Assembly: GCA_009664345.1 (NCBI GenBank)
Contig: CP043547.1
Coordinates: 1,736,001-1,800,000, forward strand
Direction: 5' to 3'
DNA from: Planctomycetales bacterium 10988
GTDB lineage: Bacteria > Planctomycetota > Planctomycetia > Pirellulales > Pb10988
Length of the DNA stretch: 64,000 nucleotides
In this document: positions 18,732 through 28,000 of the stretch, piece by piece
How positions within the stretch are numbered: the first letter of the stretch is position 1
Layout: each line of letters begins with the position of its first letter
Translations under genes and position numbers: made by a program
The notes under the pieces: model-generated
Told to the model about the DNA's origin: nothing
The model's input: the letters and a program-made list of their open reading frames with translations, nothing else
Database searches by the model: none

Positions 18732-18818
18732 TTATTTCTTATGTCGAATCTTGGCACGCATACGTCGTTTTTTCCGACCAATTTTTCGACGGCCTTTACC
18801 GCTTTTCTTGACACCCAT
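18732..18818 (-). CDS. 28-residue very basic protein (ribosomal mS38/bS22-like)
   Basis: The protein is MGVKKSGKGRRKIGRKKRRM plus RAKIRHKK; more than half of its residues are Lys or Arg. A strong ribosome site AAGGAG lies 6 bp before the ATG. This size and 'KKRRMR-x-K-x-R-x-K' pattern recall the AURKAIP1/COX24 (mS38-like) ribosome-associated mini-proteins annotated in several bacterial phyla. The family match is by eye and not certain. It is probably bound to rRNA. Confidence 0.7.
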   Translation of the reverse strand: MGVKKSGKGRRKIGRKKRRMRAKIRHKK

Positions 18819-19446
18819 GCAAAACTCCTTCACTACCGGAATGATTGATTTGTTCGTTGCAATCGATTCATGAATCGACCATTGGAAACACATATTTTAA
18901 ATCAGGATGCTCGCCGTATCAAGGCTTTCTTTCGCTTCTCTTCATGAAATTCCCTGAATAATGACAATCGGACTTTCCCTTGAGAATCTTTTCACGAAGT
19001 GATTTGAGTACGCTTTGTGTTTTGGAGTTCATCCGTCATTGCCTAGACTTTTACGGCTTGGGACGAACTTTGGTTCCTTTTCTTTTTCAGACTTTTCACT
19101 TTCTGACCGGTACAATGTGGAAGGCATCTTCAGAAAAACAATGAGAAAACAAATTTCTCCCCAGTAGGACCCTTGCAGAAAGTAAGGCAATAGGAACACA
19201 ATAATCGACGAGGGAACACAAGAGGAATTGTACAAAAAGAGGGTGGACAAAATTTGCTGAATCATTGCTGTTTTCAACAACTTTCCAATGTTTGCGGTTT
19301 TGCCCTCGACTCTTTGAAGAAAAAGGAAAGGCTCAGGTGGCGAGAATCCGATACCCTTTCCCTTGGCGTTGTTCGAATCCGATCAAACAGAAACGGTTGA
19401 ACGCACTCCATTCGCCAGATCAAGTCACTTTTATGGAAGGTTTTGA
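18819..19446. other. Intergenic region, no gene supported
   Basis: The 628 bp between the 28-residue gene and phosphofructokinase. A minus frame at 19029-19280 is hydrophobic but has no ribosome site at a sensible distance. No hairpin or RNA gene was recognised. AAGG (part of ATGGAAGG) sits before the phosphofructokinase ATG. Confidence 0.5.
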
Positions 19447-20841
19447 ATGAAACGTATAGCCATCATGACGACGGGGGGGGACACTCCTGCCTTGAATGCC
19501 ACCGTTCATGGAGCCGTCAGCCGTGCCAATGCAATGGATATTGAGGTTCTGGGGTTATTGCAGGGCTATGACAGTATTTTCGATCCCCAACTTCCTCATG
19601 TAAAACTCAACCCCCTCTTCACCTCGATTCCCGAACTTGACCCCACCAAGGGGGGCACGATTCTCGGTGCTTCTCGGGCCTATGTCGATCATAATGATAC
19701 TAAAGAGATCAAAGCCGCCGTCCGTCGAATGCAGCATCTCGGTGTCGAAGGGCTTGTCGTCGTTGGTGGCGATGGTTCCTTGAATGGGATGCAACCGATT
19801 AGCGAGTACTTGCCGGCCGTGCTTGCTCCGAAGACCATCGATAACGATCTTGGTTTGAATTACTTCAGTGAAGTCGATGAATGGAAGCGAGTACCCGATG
19901 AATGCCCGGCTGGTTATCGGTACGAGCGGGCCTACTCGACACAAGAGTTTGACCTGGAACAGATGGTCAATTATGTCACCGCCGGATATGCCACCGCGGT
20001 GTTTGTCTCCTCTTGGGGTGTGCAGCGGATTCGGACTACGGCGGAAAGCCATCAACGGATTGCCATTATTGAAGTGATGGGCCGCCAAAGTGGTTACATC
20101 GCTTTGGGTGCGTCTTATGGGCAACCGGATATCATTCTCATTCCGGAACATCCTCTCGACTTCGATCTATTGGTCGAGAGAGTGAAAGAATTGTACGACC
20201 GTCAACGCAATGTCGTAATCGTCTGTGGCGAAGGGATTGTCGATCAAGAAGGTCGCGAGCTGGGGGCAGGGGACGACTTCGATCCTGCAGGAAATGTCAA
20301 GCTCGTCGGAGCCGCCTACAATCTGCGACATCTGCTTGCGAAGCGACTGGGAGATTCCTTCTTCACCAAACGAGGAATCAAGCAAACGGCCGAATCCGCA
20401 ATCTTCGTGCGTCGTGTGGGACACACCCAACGGGGTGGTCGCCCGATTCGTTTCGATCGTTTCTTAGGAAGCGAAGTCGGTGGGAAAGCCGTTGAGATGC
20501 TGGTCGAAGGTCAAAGCAACACGGTTGCAACCATTCAATGGAACCGCACCGATGGGTTCTATCTCGACAGTATCTATGCCAATCAGATTCGAGACCGCTG
20601 GGGACTGATTCACCCACGGACCATGCATCCTTGTTTCTATGATGGGCATGGGATGAAAGCCTCTCGAGTGGCAATCGATTACCTATTAAATGTCTTTGCG
20701 AATGCGATTGGCCACGATGACGTGGAGCATATTCGCCAGACGCTCTTTAACTCCGGGAACCTGTTCCGTAGCTACCACTCGATCAATGCGGATATCGCCA
20801 AGCGGACCCGACACGTCGAGATGCCCGAAGGCGAAGAATAA
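19447..20841 (+). CDS. pfkA: 6-phosphofructokinase (ATP or PPi type)
   Basis: The protein has 464 residues. The PfkA family pattern runs through it: TTGGDTPALNA (10-17), GGTILGASR (69-77), GGDGS (107-111), PKTIDND (128-134), MGRQSGYIA (about 216) and GHTQRGG (about 328). It phosphorylates fructose-6-phosphate in glycolysis. GGDGS has the Gly seen in ATP-dependent enzymes, while Lys in PKTID is seen in many PPi-dependent or mixed group III enzymes, so the donor is uncertain. It is longer than the usual 320-360 residues, with a middle insert (around 140-165) and a C-terminal extension. It is followed by a bidirectional terminator. Confidence 0.92.
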   Translation: MKRIAIMTTGGDTPALNATVHGAVSRANAMDIEVLGLLQGYDSIFDPQLPHVKLNPLFTSIPELDPTKGGTILGASRAYVDHNDTKEIKAAVRRMQHLGVEGLVVVGGDGSLNGMQPISEYLPAVLAPKTIDNDLGLNYFSEVDEWKRVPDECPAGYRYERAYSTQEFDLEQMVNYVTAGYATAVFVSSWGVQRIRTTAESHQRIAIIEVMGRQSGYIALGASYGQPDIILIPEHPLDFDLLVERVKELYDRQRNVVIVCGEGIVDQEGRELGAGDDFDPAGNVKLVGAAYNLRHLLAKRLGDSFFTKRGIKQTAESAIFVRRVGHTQRGGRPIRFDRFLGSEVGGKAVEMLVEGQSNTVATIQWNRTDGFYLDSIYANQIRDRWGLIHPRTMHPCFYDGHGMKASRVAIDYLLNVFANAIGHDDVEHIRQTLFNSGNLFRSYHSINADIAKRTRHVEMPEGEE

Positions 20842-20875
20842 ACCCCAATCGCAGACCATCTGCTGTTGATAAAAG

Positions 20876-20918
20876 AAAAAGGGATAGTCGTGCCAGTCCG
20901 GCATTGCTATCCCTTTTT
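20876..20918. terminator. Bidirectional terminator
   Basis: AAAAAGGGATAG pairs with CTATCCCTTTTT around a 19-base loop, 34 bp after the phosphofructokinase stop. It also lies just beyond the end of the converging VOC/PCP-reductase gene. Confidence 0.88.
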
Positions 20919-20942
20919 ATATGTCTGGTTACCGAGAAGGAT

Positions 20943-21575
20943 TTAGTAATTGAAATCTTCGGCGTAGTCTTCTGGATTATAGCCCATCTCTCGAATGGGT
21001 TTCTTCACGCGAAATCGGGTAATGCGGGGATTGGCACGAATGTAGCCTCGCACGACATGTTCTTTGATGACGCGATTATTTTCCGCGAGGAGTTCCGTTT
21101 CCGCCACGGCTTTCTTTCTCGCTAGGTCTCGGAAGAGGGCAGGAACGCGTTTGAGTAATCCTTGCATGAGTTCCTCTGCTTCCTCGGTCCATTCGATTTC
21201 CGCAGGGAGCGGAACGGGGTTGGCCCAATCATCTTCACCGAGTTTCTGCCAGAGGATCATCTGATTCCCTTGACCATCGGTCATGAGAATCTCCCAGCGT
21301 TCGCCTTCAGCGGGTTTTACGGTCTCGGGAAATTCGACATTCGCTTGGGCCAGCCGTTCTAATAGCCAAGGCATTTCGCCCACTTGAAAGCAAATGCCCG
21401 ATCGCGGCTGAGGATCTTCCTTCTCTATTATATAGAGGTCCGTTGTCCCCGCATCGAGGATTAATTGATCCTTCGACTCTTCCTTGATTTCCATCTCAAG
21501 GACATCGCAATAATAAGCCTTGGCACGACCGAGATCGCTCACTTCCAAGACAAAGTGACTAACACCGTAAAACAT
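20943..21575 (-). CDS. VOC (glyoxalase-like) domain fused to PCP_red domain
   Basis: The protein has 210 residues from ATG 21575 (AAGGGGA upstream). Residues 1-115 form a VOC/glyoxalase fold: MFYGVSHFVLEVSDLGRAKA at the start, then LDAGTTDLYIIE and GNQMILWQ. Residues of about 130-185 match the small PCP_red helical domain known from light-independent protochlorophyllide reductase: WTEEAEELMQ, VPALFRDLARKKAVAETELL and VIKEHVVRGYI. The fold assignment is from motif memory. VOC domains bind metal and small substrates; PCP_red domains often occur in non-photosynthetic bacteria with unknown roles. There is no signal peptide, so it is cytoplasmic. Confidence 0.7.
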   Translation of the reverse strand: MFYGVSHFVLEVSDLGRAKAYYCDVLEMEIKEESKDQLILDAGTTDLYIIEKEDPQPRSGICFQVGEMPWLLERLAQANVEFPETVKPAEGERWEILMTDGQGNQMILWQKLGEDDWANPVPLPAEIEWTEEAEELMQGLLKRVPALFRDLARKKAVAETELLAENNRVIKEHVVRGYIRANPRITRFRVKKPIREMGYNPEDYAEDFNY

Positions 21576-22047
21576 GAGGTCCCCTTCGGTAGGCTGTATT
21601 TGAAGAAATGAGTAGAGAGAAGCGAGATTCAGCCTAAGAGCCAATGGTCTCAACTCAATATCAGCAGAGAAAAAGGTGGTGATTGTTGACACCCAGGACG
21701 CTTTTGACCACAAACTCTAAAACAAGTTTCAATCTACAAAATTGTTACACCCTTACTAGTTCCTTTCTTACGAGTTTTTGGAAATTTTGGACAAAGTCCC
21801 CAAAATCTGTGAATGTTTTTTTCGAGGAAAAGAAAAAGATTCAGTCGAGCCAGGGGTTTTGTCGAAGATAAAGACGAGTGATATGAACTCATTGATTGAC
21901 GAACAGGGCATGGAGAAAACTGGTTGGACAACCACCTTCCCAAGGTGCTTTGATTCTGTCTAGACGGTTTTGACCAGTAGCTCTCTATGAGCTTCCTCCT
22001 CGGCATTCCGCTGAGACGAATAACTCCCACCGATTAGGATACACAAA
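21576..22047. other. Divergent intergenic region
   Basis: The 472 bp between the VOC/PCP_red gene and the Pro-rich secreted protein, which diverge. The minus frame stays open to 21713 but has no ribosome site there. No repeats, RNA genes or clear promoters were seen. Confidence 0.45.
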
Positions 22048-23232
22048 ATGGCCATTCTGTCCCGCTGGAAACAGCTCACTGGACTGGGGTGGGGTCGACG
22101 CTGGAGTAGCGCGGCTGCCGTGATGGCTTGCTTTGGGGTCGTGCCGATGAGCATTGCCCAATCTGCCACCTCGCCTCAATCTTCGCCATACCCAATCGTG
22201 CAATCCACCCCGCAACCGGGGAATTGGATCACGGTTTCTGGAGGTCGTCTGGCCGAAGTGATCGACTCGGTTCAGTCTGCTTCCATTGCAAAACATGCGA
22301 CAACGTTCGAAACGGGGATTCTTGCTGAACACTTCGAAGTTCAACCTTTGAAGCGATCGGCGGTGATGACCGTTGCCTATCAACAACCCGTGCAACGTGC
22401 TCCTAGCCGCCCGGCGGTGACTTCAAGCACTCCGGCTGCGAAGCCTGCTACGGCTCAACTTCCGGAAAAGCCGCTTGATCCGCCGATGCCAGATGGTAGC
22501 GTCTATCAAGCTCCTGTCGAAGCCAAAGTCCAACAACCTCAGGTGAAAGCCCCGGTGCTCACTCGCCCAGTTGTGGCGGCTCCGGCTCAACCGCGAATGG
22601 TGCCCGCCGCGCCTGCGATCGCTCCTCCTGTTCGCCCGGTTGTTCAACAAGAAACCATTCCGGCTCAACCTGCGATTCAAACCACCGAATCGGCTCCGAT
22701 CATTCAAACTCGCCAACCGATTCCTCAAGCGGAACGTGATCGTATCGCGGTGGAATGCCCCGATGTGGACGAACTGTTGAGCGACTTGAAGCCTATTTCG
22801 GAATTGACGACCTCGATCACCCCTTCCGAAGGTGATCTGCCGCCGAACTGTGCTCGCGACGTCATGGATCGCATGAATACGCCGGCACTTTCGCTGCAAG
22901 CCAGCCGGACTCCTTACATGAAATCCTTCGCTTGGGTTGCTCCAGGCTTGAAGCATCAACCGCTGTACTTTGAAGATGCCCCGCTGGAACGCTACGGTCA
23001 AACGATCAGCCCGTTCCTGCAACCGGTGATTTCCGGTGCTCGCTTCTTTGCTCAAGTGCCGATGCTGCCTTACAAGATGGCCCTCGATCCCCCACACGAA
23101 TGCCAATACACCTTGGGCTATTTCCGTCCAGGTTCGTGTGCTCCGGTCGTTCGTCAACAAGTACCTTTCGATGCGAAAGCCGCTGTCGTTCAAGGTGCCG
23201 TGGTGGCAGGACTCATCTTGTTGATTCCGTAG
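22048..23232 (+). CDS. Pro/Ala-rich secreted protein of unknown function
   Basis: The protein has 394 residues. The N-terminus has a basic, hydrophobic leader with cleavage-like end (SSAAAVMACFGVVPMSIAQS). Residues of about 110-235 are Pro/Ala/Val-rich and low complexity (APAQPRMVPAAPAIAPPVRP). The C-terminal 140 residues are more ordered, with CPDVDELLSDLKPISELTTS and aromatic segments (FAWVAPGLKHQPLYFEDAPL), and close with a short hydrophobic helix (VVQGAVVAGLILLIP). It is likely in the cell envelope. A terminator follows 70 bp downstream. It is a single gene with no recognisable partner. Confidence 0.65.
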   Translation: MAILSRWKQLTGLGWGRRWSSAAAVMACFGVVPMSIAQSATSPQSSPYPIVQSTPQPGNWITVSGGRLAEVIDSVQSASIAKHATTFETGILAEHFEVQPLKRSAVMTVAYQQPVQRAPSRPAVTSSTPAAKPATAQLPEKPLDPPMPDGSVYQAPVEAKVQQPQVKAPVLTRPVVAAPAQPRMVPAAPAIAPPVRPVVQQETIPAQPAIQTTESAPIIQTRQPIPQAERDRIAVECPDVDELLSDLKPISELTTSITPSEGDLPPNCARDVMDRMNTPALSLQASRTPYMKSFAWVAPGLKHQPLYFEDAPLERYGQTISPFLQPVISGARFFAQVPMLPYKMALDPPHECQYTLGYFRPGSCAPVVRQQVPFDAKAAVVQGAVVAGLILLIP

Positions 23233-23302
23233 TCGCTTCGCGAAGCATCAATGAAATCAACCTTCTAACGAAGATAATATAAAGAGACAACCAATCGAAT
23301 CC

Positions 23303-23337
23303 AGCCGCTTTCTCAACCCGAGGAAGCGGCTGTTTTT
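23303..23337 (+). terminator. Intrinsic terminator
   Basis: AGCCGCTT pairs with AAGCGGCT around a 13-base loop, followed by GTTTTTG, downstream of the Pro-rich protein. Confidence 0.82.
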
Positions 23338-23546
23338 GTTTCTGCTTTCGAAAACCACAAAGACACGTCCCGTGGCCTCTTCATCCTACGTAAACAGAAT
23401 CGTTAAAGACGCTCAATTGCTTACGTTTCCCCTAGACGTTGCACCTCGTCCTTCAACGAGGGAATTACAGAGAAGCTCATTGCTCAGACGATAACATTCA
23501 TGTGAACGGGGTATTATCACATTTAAACGGACGGGTTAGACCACCA

Positions 23547-24380
23547 ATGGCACGAACAAAATTAAGAGCAAAAAGCTCAGTCCAGTCTCCTTTGGAGACC
23601 TATCTGCGAGAGATCAATGAAACACCATTGCTCACCGCGGATGAGGAGAAATCACTGGCAGAACGCATACGCTCCGGCGATCTTGAAGCACGTGATCTGA
23701 TGGTCCGTGCGAATCTTCGTCTGGTAGTGAATATCGCCCGCAGTTACACAACTAAGGGCCTCAGTCTCCAAGATTTAATTGAAGAAGGGAATCTCGGACT
23801 GCTTCGCGCGGTCGAAGGATTCGATCCGGATATGGGGACGCGATTCAGTACGTACGCAAGTTACTGGATCAAGCAATCCATTAAGCGAGCCCTCGTCAAC
23901 ACTGCTAAAACGATACGCATCCCGGCCTATATGGTAGAGTTGCTGTCGAAGTGGCGAAGGGCCAGCGCGCGGCTTACCGAGATCCTCAAAAGAACACCGA
24001 CGCATGAAGAGGTCGCTCGATCACTGGCACTGCCTCGAAAGAAAGTGCCGATCGTGAAGAAGGCCATTCGCGTTTACAACTCCACTCCACAAACCGAACC
24101 GACCGATGGCGGTTGGACCCTCGGCGAAATGGTGATGGATGAACGATCGCGAGGCCCGGAAGAGGACCTGCTCACCCATGATAGTCTTTCGCATGTGCGG
24201 AAGTTACTTGAATCGTTGGATGAACGCGAGGCGACGATCCTCAAAATGCGGTTTGGTCTCGATGATCATCAACCTCACACTTTAAAAGAGATCGGCCTGA
24301 CTCTGGGTCTCACACGTGAGCGTGTGCGACAAATCGAAAACGAATCGCTGAGAAAACTTTCCCACTATTTCGACAACTAA
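23547..24380 (+). CDS. RpoD/SigA-type sigma factor
   Basis: The protein has 277 residues from ATG 23547; an upstream in-frame GTG at 23511 is a possible alternative. It covers sigma-70 regions 1.2 to 4 without a region 1.1: region 1.2/2.1 (SPLETYLREINETPLLTADEE and the DLMVRANLRLVVNIA block), region 2.3-2.4 (GTRFSTYASYWIKQSIKRAL), region 3 (RIPAYMVELLSKW, RTPTHEEVA) and region 4.2 (TLKEIGLTLGLTRERVRQIE helix-turn-helix). It directs RNA polymerase to promoters. Short form and lack of region 1.1 suggest a group 2 (RpoS/SigB-like, non-essential) factor. Its stop codon sits inside a perfect A5-GTAC-T5 palindrome. Confidence 0.92.
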   Translation: MARTKLRAKSSVQSPLETYLREINETPLLTADEEKSLAERIRSGDLEARDLMVRANLRLVVNIARSYTTKGLSLQDLIEEGNLGLLRAVEGFDPDMGTRFSTYASYWIKQSIKRALVNTAKTIRIPAYMVELLSKWRRASARLTEILKRTPTHEEVARSLALPRKKVPIVKKAIRVYNSTPQTEPTDGGWTLGEMVMDERSRGPEEDLLTHDSLSHVRKLLESLDEREATILKMRFGLDDHQPHTLKEIGLTLGLTRERVRQIENESLRKLSHYFDN

Positions 24381-24392
24381 AAAGTACTTTTT
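24379..24392. repeat. Perfect palindrome A5-GTAC-T5 spanning two convergent stop codons
   Basis: AAAAAGTACTTTTT overlaps the last bases of the sigma-factor TAA and the first bases of the WYL-gene stop complement. It may act as a minimal terminator for both, although its stem is short. Confidence 0.55.
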
Positions 24393-25377
24393 ATTGATTG
24401 AGATCGGGAACGTCAGATTGATAAATTCGAGCCATCCGAAAAATCGCTTGAGAGATCATCTCTCGTAAAGCGGGTGGCTCGATCACTTCGACTTGGTCGC
24501 CATAGCCTAGTATCCACCAGGAAATCTCCTGCAAGCCGGAGACCGTCACGAAGAAATCGAGCGTACCATCGTTATTTCGCTCGGTTCGTTGGTTTTTATG
24601 CCAAAGGACTTCTTCGACATTTCCCGCGACCAGCGGCTGAAATTGCAAATGAATTTCCGAGTCGGGGCCTTCTTCGGGAATGAGATGCCAAGCATTTCTT
24701 AGGTAGCGTTCGAGGCTGAAACGCTGGGGAATGGCGTAAGTCTCTTCAAGAAGTTCAAGCTTTCGAATGCGGTGGACGTTGAAGGTACGGACCTCACGGT
24801 GAAATGAGCTGCGACCGATGCAGTACCAACTTCTTCGACTGAACAGCACACGATACGGATCGATCCGCGTATAGACGACGGTTTGTTCGTGAAAGCTTTG
24901 ATACTCTACCTGGAGTGGTTGTCGGCTCGCGATGGCGGCAAGAATCCTCTGGTAGACTGGTTCGCTTTCTTCGAGCGGGGTCTGCGGCGGGAGTTTGATA
25001 TGAACCGCTTGGCGAATGTCTTCTACCTGCTCCCGTAAGCGAACCGGCAAAATGTTTTCCAGCTTGATCGCCGCTCTTGCTGCCGCCGAATAAAAGGGAA
25101 CGCCCTGCTGATTCCCCATCTCTTGACAAACCACAATCAGGGCGAGGGCCTCTTCCGCAGTGAAATTCGTCGGGGGGAGATAATACTGCTTTTGCAGCTG
25201 ATAGGCCCGTTCGGTCTCATCATAAAACAACGGCACGCCTGCTTCTTTCAATGCGTCCAGATCGCGAAAGATCGTTCGGCGATGAACCTGGCAAGCGGCC
25301 GCCAGATGATCCGCGTTAAAGCGTTTTCCCCCTTGTAGGATGCTGATGAGTTTGACCAGCCGCGTCAACCGTTGCAT
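24391..25377 (-). CDS. WYL-domain transcriptional regulator
   Basis: The protein has 328 residues. Residues 1-65 form a winged HTH of the DeoR/HTH_11 type (FNADHLAAACQVHRRTIFRDLDALKEAGVPL). The WYL domain covers about 140-220, with DPYRVLFSRRSWYCIGRS in its core. A C-terminal WCX-like extension runs to residue 328. WYL proteins bind nucleic acid or small ligands and control DNA-repair and defence genes; here the target is not evident. It converges with the sigma factor, with overlapping end signals, and lies on the opposite strand from it. Confidence 0.88.
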   Translation of the reverse strand: MQRLTRLVKLISILQGGKRFNADHLAAACQVHRRTIFRDLDALKEAGVPLFYDETERAYQLQKQYYLPPTNFTAEEALALIVVCQEMGNQQGVPFYSAAARAAIKLENILPVRLREQVEDIRQAVHIKLPPQTPLEESEPVYQRILAAIASRQPLQVEYQSFHEQTVVYTRIDPYRVLFSRRSWYCIGRSSFHREVRTFNVHRIRKLELLEETYAIPQRFSLERYLRNAWHLIPEEGPDSEIHLQFQPLVAGNVEEVLWHKNQRTERNNDGTLDFFVTVSGLQEISWWILGYGDQVEVIEPPALREMISQAIFRMARIYQSDVPDLNQ

Positions 25378-25489
25378 TCTACTCTACTCAATCTCGTACC
25401 CTAAAACTTTTATAACCCTTAAACTATTATGTCAGATTGAGACGGCTTCTCCTACAAGGGACAAGAATTTTCTTTAGAGTTTGTCCGAG

Positions 25490-28000
25490 TTATTTGACCG
25501 CTTTCCAGCCGTTTTTATCCGATTCGAGACGCAAGGGGATCGATTCATCTTGCGTGCGAACTGGTTGGAAGGATTGGACTGGGGCTTCGTATTCCACTTG
25601 GCGAATGGCGGTCCATTTCGATTCCGGCATCGGCGGCTCTTGCGGAGCGGTCTTCGCAGTCGAAGTACTCGGGGGAGTCAAGGCTTCGACTTCCATCGAG
25701 ACCACGGTCAGACGCGAAGGTTCCGGCGAGGTCGGAATCCGTTGTGCTACATTATCCGAAGCCGAGGGGCGAACGACCGGCTTGCGTGCTCGGTCCTGAG
25801 TCGAAGTTCGCGAGGCCGTCGACCGTGGGACACGCGGTGGTGCCGGCACTTCGTCTTCGTCGTCGAACTCATTATCAGCAGGCGACGGCAAGGGGAATCG
25901 TTCCTCTTCAGGCTGAGCTTCAGGCCGCGGAGGCGTTTCACCTTCGGGAGCTTCAGCAGGAACCGGCGGCTCAGCCAAGGTCGGTTCACCCGAGGAAGAT
26001 GGCAACTCGCGAAGCATCCCCGGAGCGAGCATCGAGACGTGCCCAGCATCTTGACGATAGGTTCCTTCCGAAACTCTCGGCGGGCAAGTGAATCCGTAGT
26101 TGATTCGCGTGGCGGCCTTTCGTCGCATCGCTAGTTTGCGGGCATCGCTATAGGCTTTGCAAGGCCAAGGACCTTCCGCCAAGTACACCCCGTTGTATTC
26201 CAAGAGGGAACCTTTCTCAAACTGAACGGCCTTGATGGCCAAGGTATATTCGACCAAGGATCGATAGTAAGCACTTTCCGCATCGGCCAAACGGCGTTGA
26301 GCATCGAGCAGGACATCGAGCGTGACCGTGTTGACTTTATAAGCTTCGCTGACCGCTTCGACTTGCCGTTGAGCAGCGACCCGGCGATTGAAATTCGTTT
26401 CCGAAAGTCGGTAAGCCCGGTGCAACTCGCGAATGGCTCCACTGATGTCATGCGTGATTTGTAGCTCTTGCTCTTGTAGAACCGCTCGGTCGCGGGCAAT
26501 GCCGAGTTTTGCATTTCGCACAGCGGCCATCGCTTGGCGGTGCCCGATCGGCATGCTGAACTGCAACCCGAGGTTCCACTCTTGAAAATCTCCACCTGTC
26601 AGCGTTTGGAAGGCGTTGTCGAATTGGCCGGGTTGTCGTTCGGGATTAATCAAGTCATCCCCGAAGCCTCGCCAACGGTAAGTACCGAGGGCATCCAAAC
26701 GCGGCTTGAGGAAATTCTTCGCAGCGACCAATTCCAACTCACGGCGTTTGACTAACCATCGTTGACGGCGAAGTTCGACACGTCGGCAGAAGGCTTCATG
26801 TAGAATTGCATCCCAATCGAAATGCACTTCGGCGGTTGTCGGTTCATCCGTTGTACGGATCAAGCGTCCGTCGGTCGCGGCGATTCCCAGCAGCAAGCGA
26901 AGATTCGCTTCGCGGGCGTAGACCCCACCGGCACCCCGGAAAACACCCGGTCGCGTGCCGCTTCCACTTTGTGTCGACCCGCCAGGGCTTCCACTGAGGG
27001 CATCTTCCACTTGAGCACGGAAGAGAAAATATTGCTCGCGGGCTTGGGCTTCTTTGTCGGCCTCGCCCCCTTTGGCCCCTTGTTCATACAGGGCGTAAAT
27101 TTTTCGCCAGGTCTCTAAAGCACTATCGCGTCCAGCCACACGGGCATCGAGATCACGATAGGCAAAGTACAAATCCCAGTAGGCATTTTCCACATCGCTG
27201 ACCAGCCGTCGCACCGATGCTTCGAAGTCCGTCAGGGCAATATCATTGTTCAGTCGGGCGATCATCACGCCATTGGAAAAGAAGAAGCCCGGTTCGGCAT
27301 TCGGTCCGGCGATGCGATTGAAGGCAATGCCGCCTCCTTGCAGCAAGGGATGTTGAAAACCGAGTTCGAAGTTCGTTTGCCAAGCACTTGGGAAAGCATT
27401 CGAAGGATTGTTATTCCATTCGTAATCCGTATTATTCCGGGCGAAGAACTGCGTTCCGGTCGCGGTGGTCTTATCGATCTGGGTAGTGAAGTCCGCTTGA
27501 TCTTGTTCGAAGACCGGTTGATTCAAGCCGGTGAAGACTTGATTGACGGGGCGATCATTCTTTTGCCAAGTCAACGAACTCGAAAGGTTCGCATCAAAGG
27601 CAGACAAGGCGGCCTCGACGCCGAAACGCGGATCACTTTCTTGGATCGCCGGTTCGTAAACCGTGGAGGTCGAAGAGGGCGAAGTCAAAACTTGACCGCC
27701 GATGTCTCGCATCACCTTGCTATTTCTCAGAGAGATTTCGATCGCCTCTTGCAGCGAAAGGTCCCAGATTTCCTGCGAGGCCATATTCTCCAAGGAGAAC
27801 GGTTCCAGCGAATGTTCCGCATCCGGCAACCGGGCGGTATTAATATCTGGATATTCAATCTTCGTTGCCACCTGCTTGAAGTGTTGTAACTTCTGCGGAT
27901 CGCAAAGATAATATTCTTTCGTGGGATTGCACCCTACGCTACAAATTCCGACTCCCAAGAGGAGTAGAACCGTACCGGCCCCGATGTGTTGCCGCTTCAT
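25490..28000 (-). CDS. TolC-like outer membrane efflux lipoprotein
   Basis: The protein has 836 residues from ATG 28000, chosen because GAGG lies upstream and a lipoprotein leader follows (GTVLLLLGVGICSVGC). The mature part has the outer membrane factor pattern: long helices with LSLQEAIEISLRNSK, LYFAYRDLDARVAGRDSAL, FLKPRLDALGTYRW and the repeat VEAVSEAYKVNTVTLDVLLDAQRRLADAESAYYRSLVEY. The last 190 residues are a Pro/Glu-rich tail. It should form a trimeric outer membrane channel for an efflux or secretion complex, but no inner-membrane partners are adjacent. Confidence 0.88.
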   Translation of the reverse strand: MKRQHIGAGTVLLLLGVGICSVGCNPTKEYYLCDPQKLQHFKQVATKIEYPDINTARLPDAEHSLEPFSLENMASQEIWDLSLQEAIEISLRNSKVMRDIGGQVLTSPSSTSTVYEPAIQESDPRFGVEAALSAFDANLSSSLTWQKNDRPVNQVFTGLNQPVFEQDQADFTTQIDKTTATGTQFFARNNTDYEWNNNPSNAFPSAWQTNFELGFQHPLLQGGGIAFNRIAGPNAEPGFFFSNGVMIARLNNDIALTDFEASVRRLVSDVENAYWDLYFAYRDLDARVAGRDSALETWRKIYALYEQGAKGGEADKEAQAREQYFLFRAQVEDALSGSPGGSTQSGSGTRPGVFRGAGGVYAREANLRLLLGIAATDGRLIRTTDEPTTAEVHFDWDAILHEAFCRRVELRRQRWLVKRRELELVAAKNFLKPRLDALGTYRWRGFGDDLINPERQPGQFDNAFQTLTGGDFQEWNLGLQFSMPIGHRQAMAAVRNAKLGIARDRAVLQEQELQITHDISGAIRELHRAYRLSETNFNRRVAAQRQVEAVSEAYKVNTVTLDVLLDAQRRLADAESAYYRSLVEYTLAIKAVQFEKGSLLEYNGVYLAEGPWPCKAYSDARKLAMRRKAATRINYGFTCPPRVSEGTYRQDAGHVSMLAPGMLRELPSSSGEPTLAEPPVPAEAPEGETPPRPEAQPEEERFPLPSPADNEFDDEDEVPAPPRVPRSTASRTSTQDRARKPVVRPSASDNVAQRIPTSPEPSRLTVVSMEVEALTPPSTSTAKTAPQEPPMPESKWTAIRQVEYEAPVQSFQPVRTQDESIPLRLESDKNGWKAVK

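Noticed and set aside
19029-19280. Hydrophobic 83-codon minus frame
   Set aside because: The start is a TTG without a ribosome site; low-complexity AT-rich DNA explains the openness.
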